Positions 1 to 32,878 of a stretch of DNA of 64,000 nucleotides are shown here, one piece after another. The stretch's first letter is position 1. Each line of letters begins with the position of its first letter. A program made the translations under genes and the position numbers. The notes beneath the pieces are model-generated. The model ran no database searches and was not told where the DNA came from. It was given only the letters and a program-made list of their open reading frames with translations. The DNA comes from Prochilodus magdalenae (taxonomy: Eukaryota; Chordata; Actinopteri; Characiformes; Prochilodontidae): assembly GCA_024036415.1 (NCBI GenBank), contig JAMWET010003112.1, positions 229,250 to 293,249 of the forward strand. The letters are read 5' to 3'.

Positions 1-3000
1 GTATTGGCCCACAAAGAGAGATGTGACCAGTCATAAACATATTTGCCCCTGTGGATAGATGAGACGTCCTCCTCCCTCTTTGCCAAGCAGTTATTTAAGA
101 GGAGAGCGGCAGTTTTGTTGTTGCAGTTTATAAATCAAAAGCACTACAGTATCCAAATAGTACAAAGCAACATGTCTATGGCTAGAAGGAATTCATGTAC
201 ACCCAGAGTAAGTACATTTTCCTCATTCAGTTATTTTTTTGGGCTTTGTAAAAGTGCAAAGAGTTCTGTAATATTAGTAATGCATGATTATGTCATAAAC
301 ATATCGACATCGACAGATAATTGCTCGAAGCATAGATTTCACCATTGTCATTTCACCATATCTGTCTGATATTTCTTGTTTGTTGATAATTGAATCATCA
401 TCATAATGATCAAACTCATATTTGATGATGTATTAATTGAGGAGATCAGAATGTTGGTGATGTTGGGTTACTGCATTAACAGATTTGCATGTCATTTCAT
501 TTTACTGAATGGAGTCAGAATGTCTGCATATTAAATGCATGACGCCTACATCGACTTATATGCCACCTAAAATGTATCAGCCCAGAATTCCCGACATTGC
601 CTAGGTATAGTGTGGTTAGCATGTTATGGTGTGAGGTGGACTTGAAGCAGTAAACAAAGTATTGTCAGTATTAGTAAAGCACACTGATAGGTTAGACTGT
701 CTTTGGCTTTAAAGCATGCATGAAGTCTTTGTAGAAAAGTAAATGCTAACTTACCTTCATTTGTGCAGTTATTGTTTTCCCTCAGCATGTAGGTTTTACA
801 GCTTAGTCCTACCTGGATGAGTCATTTTGTTTCAACACGCTACTCACATCCCTTTAGTAACTGATTAGGATGTTAGCAGCCCTGTTGTAGAACCTCAGTA
901 ATCCATACATTTCTGAAGTAAATCTATGCAGTGTTATGTACTTTTCTGAGGTGAAGCATAGGAATATAAAATTTTGAGCATCAGGTTTTGAGGTTTTTGT
1001 TGATGTGAGTAGAGAACAGTGTGTTTGTCTTATTTACACCCATTCTGGTCATGCAGAGCTAACATGTGATGCTCAGTAGACTGTGTGTGCCTCAGGGATG
1101 CTGCTGATTTGGCTGTGGTGGAGTGATATTGGGAATGAAATTGGTCCTATCCCTCCCTACTTTTCACATCCTTACTACTGAGAATAGCTGCAGCCTGAAG
1201 TCCTGTCTTCTTTTTTTTACTGCTCTTTCTTTTTGAACTCTGTTCAGTTCAAAATGATTTTTGTTCCTATTTGCCAAAACTGCTACAAGGTGATTGTACA
1301 ATTTTAAAGCAATACATTAAGCTAAAAAAAGGCCTGGTAGTGTATGCTATAATGTTTTTACCCCATTTGCAATATGGAGTTGGGATTTTACTGACTTAGG
1401 ATCTGCCTTTAGGATGCTACTGTTTTTTAAAGTTACAAATCTCTGGAATCATTGGGGTGTTTTTGATATTTCTATTCGCTGTGAAAAGTAAAGTGCAAAG
1501 CCTCAGCACTGCAGTTTAAAAAAAAAAAGTAAAGGCTCTTATTTAATTATAAACTACCAAATCACCCCCAAATTGCTTAGCACCCGTAAACAAACTATTC
1601 CAAAGAGAGTTCTACATTGTCAAAAGAAAAAACCCACCATGTTTGAGGGAGGGTTACATGTAAAAAGATGGCCAAGATCCAGACAGTATTACATCTACAT
1701 ATCCAGGTACATGTGGACAGAGCTTGAAAGTGTTGAAGAGAGTGTTGAACAGCTGTGGGCGGTCAGTGATAAATTAGATTATGTTTGTTACCTTATTGTT
1801 ATTGTTGTGTAGTACTGTGTCGACTGGTGGCAGTATTTTAGGGAGTTATTTATATTTTAGTGCAGTGTCACTTAATCTGCTCTACCAAAGATAGTATTAA
1901 TATGTATACCATCTGTTATCAGTTTGAATTATCAGCCATGTCTGGACATTTGTCTAGGGCAGATTATTATTATTAGCAGTTATCTGCCAATTCTTATATG
2001 ATTTTAATATTACTGTGCAGTCTTACAAGAAACAAAACAAGATTGTACCCTGCCACAGCAAGTATTCATCCATTTGTGTTTAATATCATAACAGTGATAT
2101 GTAACATTACAATCACTATATGAAATGTCCAGTCAAGCAGCCCTATCAAGTAGCCCAAACTGGCTTTCTAGCTTGATTCTAAATTAACTGTCATCAGCAG
2201 TACTGTTCTGAGACCACTGTGCGTTGACCACAAGTTAATCGGTGTCAGAACCAGCTGACAAAGAAGTGGCGTTAAGCCCAAGCTGTTCTTTTAGGGTTTT
2301 CCCCTCTTTTTTTTCTATTCAAACTCTGACTCAGCTAAAAGCTCTGAGGATTTCATATGACTTTTTAGAGTAGAATAGCAGATGGTGGAAGAAAAAAATG
2401 TTTGTGTAGATTTCTATTGTAATACCCATAAAATATGCATCAAATAAGATTCGAAACACATCGAAACCTCTCTGATCTTTGAATTAGTTTTCTCTAAAGC
2501 CTGCGAAAGCTGTCATGGGACATTTTTAACGCACTCACTGCTGCAGACAGTTATTATTACATGTTCAAAAAGCTGCCTGTGTCACGCTGTACATTTTAGG
2601 ACAGAGGTATTGGCAGTGGCCAATAATCTGTCAGCAGTTCAGGTCTTGGGACGATCGTGAGTCAAATGATGTCAGCTCTCGTATGGACCATTTCAACCAT
2701 CTTAGGAAAATTACTTCCGAGAATTAGGCAAAGGTCTAAGATGGTAAAGTGTATGTGAAGAATGTGTGGAATTCATGTTCCGTTTTTTGTCTCTCAAAAA
2801 ATGGTATATACACCCATTGACTTATCCACTTTCCGTATAGGTGGACTTTGCAATTACAGACTGCAGTCCATCGGTTTCTCTGTATACTTTGTTAGCCACT
2901 GTTCTTCAATGGGCAGGATCCCCACAGGGCCACCACAGAGCAGGTATTATGTGGGTGGTGGATCATGCTCAGCACTGCAGTGACACTGACGTGGTGGTGA

Positions 3001-3248
3001 GTTTTTAGTGCGTGTTGGGCTGTTGTGTGTGGACTGAGAATTGTCCACCAACCAAAACTATACAGCCAACAGTGTCCTGTGACCTGAGGGAATATAGGAT
3101 GTCCACTGCAAACTGTGTGGCAACAAACTACTCATTGTGTATTGTATCTACAAGACATACATACCAAACATGTTATACTGCTTCACAGATTGCATCCATA
3201 CTTACTGGTTTGTCTCTCTCTATGTGTGTATCTTTGTCTCTGTCTTAG
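1..3248. other. 5' flank or first intron of dctn1; no gene recognised
   Basis: I find no convincing exon here. The short frames at 43-369, 1573-1812 and 2762-2983 lack family similarity and splice context. The stretch is AT-rich with short homopolymers. About 2900-3060 contains a phrase (GCTCAGCACTGCAGTGACAC and following) that I recall as part of a dispersed repeat common in several fish genomes. The first coding exon of dctn1 at 3249 follows a good acceptor (tgtcttag), so at least one 5' exon, coding or untranslated, must lie upstream in this region or before the window. Confidence 0.5.
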
Positions 3249-3272
3249 CTGTCGAGCACAGTGTTTGGCAAG

Positions 3273-23487
<20,215 letters not shown>

Positions 23488-24545
23488 TGCTCATCGGTTG
23501 GCCTGGATAAAGGACAGGCTGCTTCACCAATCAGAATCACCCTTCCACAGTTACACTTCCTATGCTCTGTCACTCAGGAACAGGATGATCCACTTCTTCC
23601 ATGCCAAAGACCACCACTTCCTGTGAGCAGCTGCTTATATTTTTACAATCAGCGCTCCTATCATCAAATATTCAGAGTACAAGCAAAAACAGTTGGCTTA
23701 TATACCTCAGAATATGACTTTATGACAAAATATGATTTTGTGGAAATTGTGGCAAAATAAATCTCCAATATTTATTGTTTCATACCTGTTTCTGATGACC
23801 GATGAAGTATTTGAGATGATTTACAGATTCTTATGCAATTTTTAAAGACATAAATTTAGCTATTTTGGATGCGGTTATTCTGAACATCACTCCTTTTGAC
23901 CACTTTGCTAGACTTTTTACACGTATTAACTCATTCAGAAAGAATAAGGGGAACACTACATACGTAGTTAAGGGTATTTAATGGTCACATGTAGACTGAA
24001 ATAGATAGCAGCTGTAGCTTTGCACTAATGTTCACTCTCAGTTCTCTTTACAATGGCAGTTAGGTGCAGCAGTACGAGCACAAAAAGGACCAAACCAAAA
24101 CCAACAGTGAATAAATTCAGTGAAGATGATCTTCTGTTTAAATTTACAGGCAATCCTGCACTTCTAATTATCTGCCAAATTCTATTCTTCTACCAGCATA
24201 TTAAGAATAAGACTTGCAATAATGATAATAACTGTTATTCTTGTTTGTTGTGCAGTGTCTTCCTGCCGCTCAGTGAGCCCTAAGGTTATTATATATGTGT
24301 CATTTTTTCCACATGTCTAAATGTACAACATTCTCCTGTAAACGAATGCTGCCCCTTTTCTGACACTTTGATACATGTTTTCTAATACAGCACATTTGGA
24401 TTCCTCATATTCGTTTTGGTATATTTAATTCTATTTAATTGGTTCTGCTTGTTGAACAGATATCATAGGGATATGTAGTGTTGGTCCACATAATGCAATA
24501 TGTAATGGCTTTTGCTCATTTCAATAAAGATGAAATGGATTTGAA
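23488..24545 (+). other. dctn1 3' UTR with candidate poly(A) signals
   Basis: AATAAA occurs at about 23756 and again at 24523-24528 in a context (TTTCAATAAAGATG) typical of a used signal. I favour the distal site because a GT/T-rich stretch follows it. No other gene is seen up to 24545. Confidence 0.55.
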
Positions 24546-24769
24546 TATGGATCAATTTGATCTTTGTCATCCCTGTTTGTCTTGGTTGTTTATGTTCTAA
24601 TTGTGCTTCAGTAGTTGAATATTTTGGATGTTCTAACATTACACATAACAACTTATAGTTGTTTTTAGAGACCCTCAGGGAAGGATGGACAGAAACACCT
24701 GTGCATGTTTTCAGATCTGAAGCAAGAGTGGAGCATGGTTGACTTGAAATTAAAGCAATTGACATTATT

Positions 24770-25060
24770 GTCCAAGCCCCCCTTGAGCAAGCCAGAGGCA
24801 ACAGTGGCAAGAAAAAACTCACTTAAGTAAGGAAGAAACCTCGAGAGGAACCAGGCTCAAGGGCGGAACCCAACCTCCTCAGGTCGAACCCGGATGCGGA
24901 AAGAAAGACAAAACTAACAGGAAAAGGACCCACGATGGAGCTAATGCTCAGGTGCCTCTAGCTGCTCTGGGGGTTCCGATGTGATCACTTCGAAATGTCA
25001 TTCCGGTGCTTAACAAAGAAGAGGAAGGAAAGAGAGAGAGAGAGACAGTTATTATTTACA
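24770..25060. repeat. Dispersed fish repeat fragment
   Basis: Phrases such as GAGCAAGCCAGAGGCAACAG and GGAAGAAACCTCGAGAGGAA correspond to a multicopy element I recall from many teleost genomes. There is no coding frame. It ends in a short GA tract (about 25029-25046). Confidence 0.5.
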
Positions 25061-25182
25061 CTGCCCAATTATAAAGATGATTAATTGAGAAGTTGAGTTT
25101 TCAGACGTAATAATCCCCAAAGAAAGCAATTATCAGATTTCCCTTAATTTTATTACCATTAACATTACATATAAAAATCATC

Positions 25183-25735
25183 TGGGTTCTGGACAGTAAA
25201 TAAAATGGCCGTATTTGTGTTGTAAACATGCTGACCCCTAGTTCCCATCACCACCACTGTAAAGAAACCTGAGTCTGTACAATCAACCATTTCACACCAA
25301 ACCCACTCTGAATGACTTTGTTTACATCTCGGTCATTGAATTAGAGCCCACTGTGCTATACTGAGACCACTCACCCAGCATAAGAATGGTATATAAAAAC
25401 AACCCCTACCGAGTTCCCAAAGCCCTCCATTGAAACACATAGAACACTGTTCCTTAAACAGCAGCATTTAATAATGCGTTGGATCACGTTAGTGAGGTTG
25501 TGTAACAGGTATATATGGTATTCACTGTAAGCTGTGTGAGTTTATGAACCTGGAACTAAAATCTCTGTTGGAGTAACAGAGCAGTATGAGGTGTTGCAAA
25601 CGTTCTGGTCCCCCGATCACATCCTCCACAGGTAACATTAATATGGCATTTTTCTGCTGGTTGTAGGGCACAGCTTCCCTTCAGCTGCCAGTCTGAGCAT
25701 AGTTGAGGACTATGTGCCGTATTGGACGATTCTAT
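25183..25735. repeat. Duplicated non-coding block, copy A
   Basis: Matches 34395-34990 and 48690-51255 (the latter split by a hAT insertion). Shared landmarks are TCTGGACAGTAAATAAA, ATGGTATATAAAAACAACCC, and the phrase ending TGGCATTTTTCTG. It lies downstream (3') of an ependymin-like gene in all three cases. A more diverged relative occurs at 42670-42870 and 58700-58850. Confidence 0.85.
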
Positions 25736-26751
25736 GAGCCTGTGACTGACGGGTGCTCTAAAAATGTATTATAACTTTTTGTTAGTATTATACTATTATA
25801 ATACTCTCCTAATTCATACAAATATTTTATTTGAACAGTTTACACCTTATTATCTAATTTTCTTTCTTAGCAAAATGTGAAGAATCCAGAGTCGTTGCAC
25901 TGCTCGGTTTGCCTCCCCCCTTCCATTTACACAAAATGGATCAGTCCGGCCTCGCGAGCCGCATTGAGAGCGGAGGGTTTGTCAAAATTAAAAGGAACGA
26001 GAAGGCGGTAAAATGAGAAAAGAAAGGAAACGGCGACAGTATGGCACCCGGTTTTTCACGAAGACAGGTGGGTGTAGTCTGTGAGTGGTGGAAATCTCTT
26101 GGCTTAGTCCATAGTGGAACAGACGTTACTTAATTAGCTGATATTTTCACAAACAAATCCGAGTGTTTACATTTCACTCCTCAGTTCCCTCTGTCTCTGC
26201 CCTGAGCCAGGACAGCCAGAAGCAGCCCTTCCTTCCTTTCCAGACCCCTTATCGCAGCCCTACTCCCAGCTGAAGGAGGAGGTGAGAAGTGTTATGTTGA
26301 ACGACTTGGCAGTAGGCGTAATTGCAGGGGCTCAGTTGGAGTCTCCTTCTTAGTGGTATATAAAACCTCTTCACAGTGAGAAGTATTCGAACACCGTTAG
26401 TCCGGTACTGGTTTAGCTCTGGTCACCTCAGGATGCTAGTGCTAGATAGATGGCAGGTGTCCAACATCACAGCACCATTTTCTGGTTCTTCTGCGTTTTT
26501 ACCAGCAGGGCATTTAAAGTGTTTTACCAACTTCTGCGGTGCTTATGGTAATTTAAGCTTACATTTCGCTTCAGATTAGTAAATAATAAGTCCATTTTAC
26601 AGCTTTCCGTATCTTTACATCACAACATGCAAATTGTGACTGATTGTGATGTCTGACTATAGGTTGTATGTTTCTCCCTTTCTAAATCATTTTTATATGT
26701 TATATATTTTACATATTAAATATAATACACTTTACTATATATATATATATA

Positions 26752-26839
<88 letters not shown>

Positions 26840-26990
26840 TTCAGTGATTTTACTATTAAAATTACATTTGAACCGCAAAATATGGTCTTTTATCACTTTT
26901 ATTTTAGTTTCAGTTTTGTTTTCTTGCTTTTTGCTTTTTTTCCCGTGCCTTTTGAAATGACCACAAATTGTGTTTTATGTTTTCTCCATT
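25736..26990. other. Unit-A-specific 1.2-kb segment with exon-like CpG-richer sequence and a TA/TG microsatellite
   Basis: This segment has no counterpart in units B and C, whose homology resumes at about 26990. Around 25900-26070 the sequence is CpG-richer than its surroundings. It has an ATG at 25939 (23 codons open before a GT) and an ATG at 26041 (ATGGCACCCGG), followed by a donor-like CAG|gtgggtg. A C/T tract with an AG near 26216 leads to an open stretch ending in GAG|gtgaga at about 26281. I recognise no protein. 26737-26833 is a (TA)n(TG)n microsatellite. It could be a promoter plus first exons of an unknown gene, or chance. Confidence 0.3.
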
Positions 26991-27317
26991 GTATTAAATT
27001 CAGCTAACAACCAGTGATTGTTCATTAACATGTTCAGCAATGTGTTCTCTGTAGAGGCTCCTAAAGGTTCACTAAGACAACCAACAAAACATGGAATTTG
27101 GGTACAAACTTTTACACAACTTACATTCAGAATGAATTACAGCAAATCAATTAGTCTGATAGAAGTATGTTCAGAGTAAAAGACATGTGGACTAGAGCAG
27201 TGTTCTGCGTTTTACTGTGACAGCCTTCCATATAAAAAGCATGTAAGCTGGCGTAGGTTAGTTTCTTGCATTCATTACTGGGTTAAAGTTGAGTAGTGAA
27301 ATGTGAGGAGTGGTCTC

Positions 27318-30300
27318 TTAGGGAAAAGCGCTAAAGAGGGTCCCACTCCCTCCGCTCTCCATGGTGGCATTCAAACAGAATGGAGGAGGAGTTAATTGGC
27401 TCGGGTCTTTGATTCCCACAATGATGTTAAAATAGCTGAAACACAGGAAAAGGAGACAGAAATTGCAAAGCCGGTAAATTTAAGACCAAATCTATTAAAA
27501 ACATAATTATTAGTGGAATGAGATGATTCTGTCATATAAGCTGTACAATGATTGGTGGGTCTGGCACATGGGAGGCTGGTTTCACGAAAGTGTCTTAGGA
27601 ATGAAAATCTTATTTGTATTAGGTATTAGGCTATTACACTCAGATTGGCTGTAAAATGCAAAATGCTACCCTCACCTAGAAAACTTTAGGAAAATTGCCA
27701 ATTGCAGTTGAGTGGACTTGGAGCTGAATTCACCCAAGTTCTTAAAAGAAAAACTTCCAAAGGATTTTAAGATACTTAGAAATGCATTAGGATGTTTTTA
27801 AGTGCAGATCTTAATACAGGTCTCAAATAACAATACAATAAAAAAACAATAAACAAAATCAAACCAAAAATTAAGAGATTCTTATCATTTAATTTTAATA
27901 AACCAATAGTAATAAATAAAATTTAAGACCTGTTCAAAATGTATGAAACTTTTTTTTGGAGGATTTGGAGACAACAACTGTGTCCTGGCAGATTTTAAAT
28001 GAGTGATTCCAGAATAAGAATGCTTTAAATATTATATTTCCCTATTATTATTATTATTGGCAGATTGTCACCTGGCGACTGTCCAGTCATTCCCTGAATC
28101 GTAAGAGAGAATGGAGATGGGAAGGCAGCCAAACTCTGTAAATATCAGGAAGAACTTATCTGCAAAAAGAGAAAACATTCAAAATGTGTATTTTTACACT
28201 CAGTGTTGGGGTCATAATATTAATTGTTATTCAGTAATAACTCATACAGTACCCACAGAAATGCTGAAAAACATGCCAACATTTAAACCAATACTTTATT
28301 CACAGTTAACAGTTTGCTGTTTAATTAGAGATATTTAGTTATCGGTTTTCAAATATGAGTCATTGTGAATGTGAGTTCATGGATGGAAGTTCCTTGTCAG
28401 TGCTATACAGATTTTCACAAACAGTTTGGAGTGTAAAAGAAATGTGTTTATTTTTTATAATTTTATACACACACTGTATTGCCAAAAGTATTCACTCATC
28501 CATCTAACTGATTGAATTTAGGTGGTTCAATCACTTCCATGGCCACAGGTGTATAAAACCAAGCACCTAGCAATGCAACGTGCTTCTACAGACATTAGTG
28601 AGAGAATGGGTGGCTCTCAGGAGCTCAGTGAATCCCAACGTGGTAGCGTGATAGGATGTCACCTGTGCAACAAGTCCCATTGTGAAATTTCTCCACTGCT
28701 AAATATTCCACAGTCAACTGTCAGTGGTATTACAACAAAGTGGAAGTGATTGGGAACGACAGCACCTGGCCACGAAGTGGCAGGCCGTGTAAAATGACAG
28801 AGTGGGGCCAGCGAATTCTGAGGTGCATAGTTTGCAGAGGTTGCTTTCTGTAGAGTCAGTCACTACAGACCTCCAAACTTGTGTGTGGCCTTTAGACTAG
28901 CTCAGGAACAGCACATAGAGAGCTCCATCGAATGAGTTTCCATGGCCGAGCAGCTGCATCCAAGCCTTACCGTCACAAAACGCAATGCAAAGCACGCTGC
29001 CACTGGACTGTAGAGCAATGGGGAGGTATTCTCTAAAACGACGAATTACACTTCTCCATCTGGCAAACCGAAGGATGAATCTGAGTTTTGAGAACGGTAC
29101 TTGTCTGACTGCATTGTGCCAAGTGTAATGTTTGGTGAAGGGGGGATTATGGTGTGAGGTGGTTTTTCAGGGGTTGGGCTCTGCCTCTTAGTTCCAGTGA
29201 CAGGAATTCTTACTGCTTCAGCAGACCAAGAGATTTTGCACAGTTCCATGCTCCCAAATTTATGGGAACTGTTTGGGAATGGCTCCTTCCTGTTCAATCA
29301 TGACTGGCACCAGTGCGTGGGGGGTGGCAATATAGTGTATGTCAAAGAAATTGAAACGATAAGAAACAATATTTTTACCATACAAATGATTGTTTTGGAA
29401 ATATAAAATAATTTCTATATGGGCATCCTTATTTGTATTTCTCATATTTGAAGCACTTAAACATAAGATAATGAAGAACAGTCAAGCGTGAGCTGAAATG
29501 AAAAGTGCAAATTTACATTACAGTTTCGGACTCTGTATAACTGTTGGCACGCTATTACGCATGAGTAGTGTGTATGACACACTGTTATCTTGAACTGCAG
29601 AGGCAAACTTGACACCATACTTGTCTTGGCTTTTCAGCTATATGCTGTAAATGTGGGGAGAGTGAATATGTTGGTTTAATAGTGACCCCTGCAGGTGAGG
29701 TGCACGTGTACCTTCCTTTGTAGGCGTTTTTCCACTCCAGGAGTTGACCAGTAGTCCTTCACCAGGTTCAGAGAAACTGCCCAAGACCACCTGCCCCAGC
29801 AGAGTGGAATCATCTGGGATCTCCATTGGCTGGAAGGGGCCAGTCAGCTTCTGCTTACTGCATGTCTGGTTCTCATTGTTGATCTTGTACATCACTTGCT
29901 GAGGAGAGAAAAGGGGAGTAAATAAGTGAGGGATGTAGTAACATGTGCCATTTGTCTTCCTCTGTTTGGTTTCACACTGCATGACAGCTCTGTGTTTGTG
30001 TTACCTCCTTATACAGCAGCAGAACATCATCACTGAAGGTTTGATTCTTGTATTGGATGAAATCTCCGAAGCGAACCCGCTGACCAATCTCATCGTAGGT
30101 GTATGTTCCAAACTCATAGGAGTCACCGTTTGAAATCCATAAGCATAAACAATAAGAAGATAAATGAATAAATCTTCGAGCAGTCTATGACGTTGGTTAA
30201 GAGTGCTCAGTGATAGTCAGAGAGTGCTGTGTTCTGTCTGAGTTGTAGAGGATGGATTGTTTTGCTAGCAACCCCAGTAAAAAGAGCATTACAGTAATCA

Positions 30301-31866
30301 GCCCTCCTTGTAGCAAACCCACAAACAAACCTCTGTGCTTTGCCCTGAGAAGGAAAATGGTGAACGTTAGCGATATCCCTATACTGTTGAAAAGCTATTT
30401 TAATGACTGTATGCAGTTTACATGTGGGATAAACCTTAAAGTCAAGATTACATCCATGCAAGATTACACCCAGGTTTCATACTTGAAATTTGTAGACAGA
30501 GTTAAAGAACTAAATCTTCTCATGAGGCATTTCTTTGAGTTACAGCACCGGATATCATTATTATTATTTATTTTTATATATACATATAGTTGTAGAAAAT
30601 GTTGACATCTACTGATTTCAGCTGTTATCAGCATAGCTATGAAAAATGATACAATGTTTTGCTAAACTTTACCTTTATTTAACAAAGTGAAAAGGAAAGG
30701 CCATAAAACTGAACTCTAAAATGATAAAATAGATTTTTTTTAGTGCATTTTATTATTTGAAAATATTTTTAATTCTTTACTTTAAAAATTAATTTATAAT
30801 AATAATAATAATAATAAACAAACTCAAAGAAGCAGAAAGTGGAGACTGAAGTAAGACTGAATTAATGCTGTAATAAAAGAGTGGACATCCTGAAACAACA
30901 AGACTGACTGAAACATATGATATTGTGTTTAGTTGTTTAGGCTTATGTGGAATTGTTTGTTAAATGTTTTCTGCTTTTCCCGAAAACTTCAAAATGAACA
31001 AGTTCCACTTAAAGAATTCCCTGATCGTAAAAAGTATATATATATATACATATGTATGTGTGTGTGTGTGTGTGTGTGCGTGTGTGTGTATTCCAGTCTG
31101 CTGCTGGTGGTTTGGGGATTAAATGATGTGAAGAGAGGAAAATTGTGTGAAACTCACCAGAATGACGCTTCCCTGCATCTCTGGAGGACACTCTGCAAAG
31201 CAAAACACATTCATCATGTGAATTAACAGCACCGCATTCAAATTTACGCCCACTTTAGAGTATGATCATTTGTTGGGGTTTATGATTCCTTCCACTTGTT
31301 CCTAACTCTGCCAGCTACTGACCTCCAACCCAACACAGAGATTGGAAACAGCACCTGTCCTATTAGCTCAGTTGCTTACCTTAAGACATAGAGAATATTA
31401 TTGTGGCAAATAATGGGCCAATCCCAAAATGCTTTCTGACCGTGGATCCAGGCAGTACATGTAGAAAAATGTGTCCCTTTAAACTGGATTTAGAGCAACA
31501 CAGCATGTCATATATTCAATAAAAATAAATGTATTAACATTCTTTATTAATATTTTTAGTACTAGTGGTTCTTTTCTCTCTGTTTCAGTGTATCGGATGT
31601 CTGAGAAAACAAAAACCTTAGTGCACAGACTTCTGTGTCAAACAAAACACGAGAGAAACAGTATAAACAAGATGTAGAAACTGTCATTTACATTAATCTC
31701 CCCCTCAGTATACCCCACATACACATACATACAGATGTAGTAATCTTGCTCATCACTTACTGCAGGGACGAGGAGGATAGGTAGAGTGAGGATGTGGATG
31801 GGGTCTTTCTTCTGAGTAGCTTTCAGCCAAAAGCCCCAGCAGAGTGACCCACAGCAGGTAGCGCAT
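27318..31866 (-). CDS. Ependymin-like secreted protein A; exon-3 acceptor lost, possibly non-functional
   Basis: Exons on the - strand: 31866-31761 (ATG), 31192-31158, about 30139-30005, 29898-29712, 28159-28072, 27435-27318 (TAA). If exon 3 is counted the product is 222 residues. A hydrophobic signal peptide (MRYLLWVTLLGLLAESYS) is followed by ERPHPHPH. The ependymin core has conserved cysteines in RPC, QTC, FGC and FCL, and NQT and NAT glycosylation motifs. Family role: extracellular glycoproteins, first known from teleost cerebrospinal fluid, thought to bind calcium and matrix. All borders are canonical except the start of exon 3, where the AG seen in copies B and C is replaced by TA. A degenerate LINE lies just upstream of it in the intron. 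Exon 3 is 135 nt, so skipping it would keep the frame and delete 45 residues. Intron 4 holds a Tc1 remnant. Confidence 0.75.
28467..29339 (+). mobile_element. Degenerate, internally deleted Tc1-like element
   Basis: The left terminus CACTGTATTGCCAAAAGTA (from about 28472) and the right terminus GGCAATATAGTGTA (29326-29339) are inverted. The + strand at 28522-28749 encodes a helix-turn-helix-like transposase N-terminus (SESQRGSVIGCHL, STVSGITTKW). The rest is frame-broken, and the element is about half the usual 1.6 kb. It sits in intron 4 of ependymin-like gene A and is absent from the same introns of B and C. Confidence 0.8.
30190..30470 (-). mobile_element. LINE (L2/CR1-like) reverse-transcriptase fragment
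   Basis: The - strand encodes RADYCNALFTGV...IHPLQLRQNTA, a signature of the RT C-terminal part of fish non-LTR elements (usual form RLDYCNSLL...L...LQ.VQN.A). It is short and has no ends. It lies in intron 2 of ependymin-like gene A, about 50 bp upstream of the damaged exon-3 acceptor. Confidence 0.75.
31030..31090. repeat. (TA)n(TG)n microsatellite
   Basis: TATATATATACATATG followed by about 35 bp of TG repeats in intron 2 of ependymin-like gene A, close to exon 2. Confidence 0.9.
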
Positions 31867-31932
31867 GGTTTCAGCTGGAGAGTTCTTCCTTTTCCTCAGT
31901 GATAGTGATGGGAAGTCTTCCCCGCTTTCTCT

Positions 31933-31944
31933 CTTTATATAACC
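31933..31944 (-). promoter_or_regulatory. TATA box of ependymin-like gene A
   Basis: On the - strand the sequence GGTTATATAAAGAG lies about 70 bp upstream of the ATG at 31866. The same box and about 80 bp around it (CCTCAGTGACCTAACAT, CACACTCTCACTTCCTTG on the + strand) are conserved at copies B and C. Confidence 0.8.
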
Positions 31945-32039
31945 CCTCAGTGACCTAACATCACTCTGCAAACACACTCTCACTTCCTTGTTTTAAGTCC
32001 ATTTCGGATACTCCGGATTCAAGCTTTTTCACTGTTGCA

Positions 32040-32878
32040 GTCACTGAACTCCTAATGTTACAATTTATTTGTCATTTGATTAAATGCTATTATTAAATGC
32101 TAATATCCTGGCTCCCAGATGGTGGAATGAACTCCCACTGGCTGAGTCCCTTCATAACGCACTTAAGTGAGTGAGCACTAGAAGATGTGTATGTTATATG
32201 TGAATGTTGAAGTACTTTGTTTTTGCACTTATACTAATAATTACCTTTCTTCTCTATAGGTATATAAAAAAGTAAATATTATGTACATATATATGTAAAT
32301 AAAAAAGATATATTAAATAAATACAAAATATACACAAAATCCAGAATATACAGAGACATTTAGAAATGTTCTGATATGTATATTATATCAGACAATCTAA
32401 GAGAGAGGAAATATATACGCACACATGCATACAGTGCAAAGGGGTCCTTGTATGATAGACCGGTGACTAGCATAGGAGACTAATGAATGTATGGATAAAT
32501 TTATTATGGAATTTATTATGGAGTCAGTGTACATATACGGTATACAGTAACGTTTAACTGTGATTTTAATCATGAGCCGTTTTCTGTCATAACAGAACGC
32601 AGGACACAGCCTTGCCCATCTAAATAACATCAAGCTTTGGGAACATGATGTGAATGTAGAGCAGGAGGGAGAAGAGTTCACACCACAGTTGGATCATGTT
32701 TGGGGGGTTAAGTGTATGATGAAACAATTTAACTATAACAGTTTAGACTAGTTCCCCTTCTGATGATAAGGTGATAAGACTGGAGGAACTTTTGAATAAC
32801 CATAAATAGTTTGGGGGGATTTCTGGGGTGGGCTGTTGGAAAAGATTTATTTATTTGTTTGTTTGTTTGTGTGTACCC
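32040..32878. other. Intergenic spacer upstream of gene A; start of unit B
   Basis: AT-rich sequence without a supported gene. About 32560-32878 (landmarks CCATCTAAATAACATCAAGC and AATAACCATAAATAG) matches 46280-46557, the corresponding junction before unit C. A weaker relative is at 58220-58400. I take about 32580 as the left edge of the tandem unit. Confidence 0.7.

Noticed and set aside
29638..29982. Continuous 114-residue frame on the - strand
   Set aside because: It is exon 4 of ependymin-like gene A (29712-29898) with intron read-through at both ends; the exon is annotated instead.
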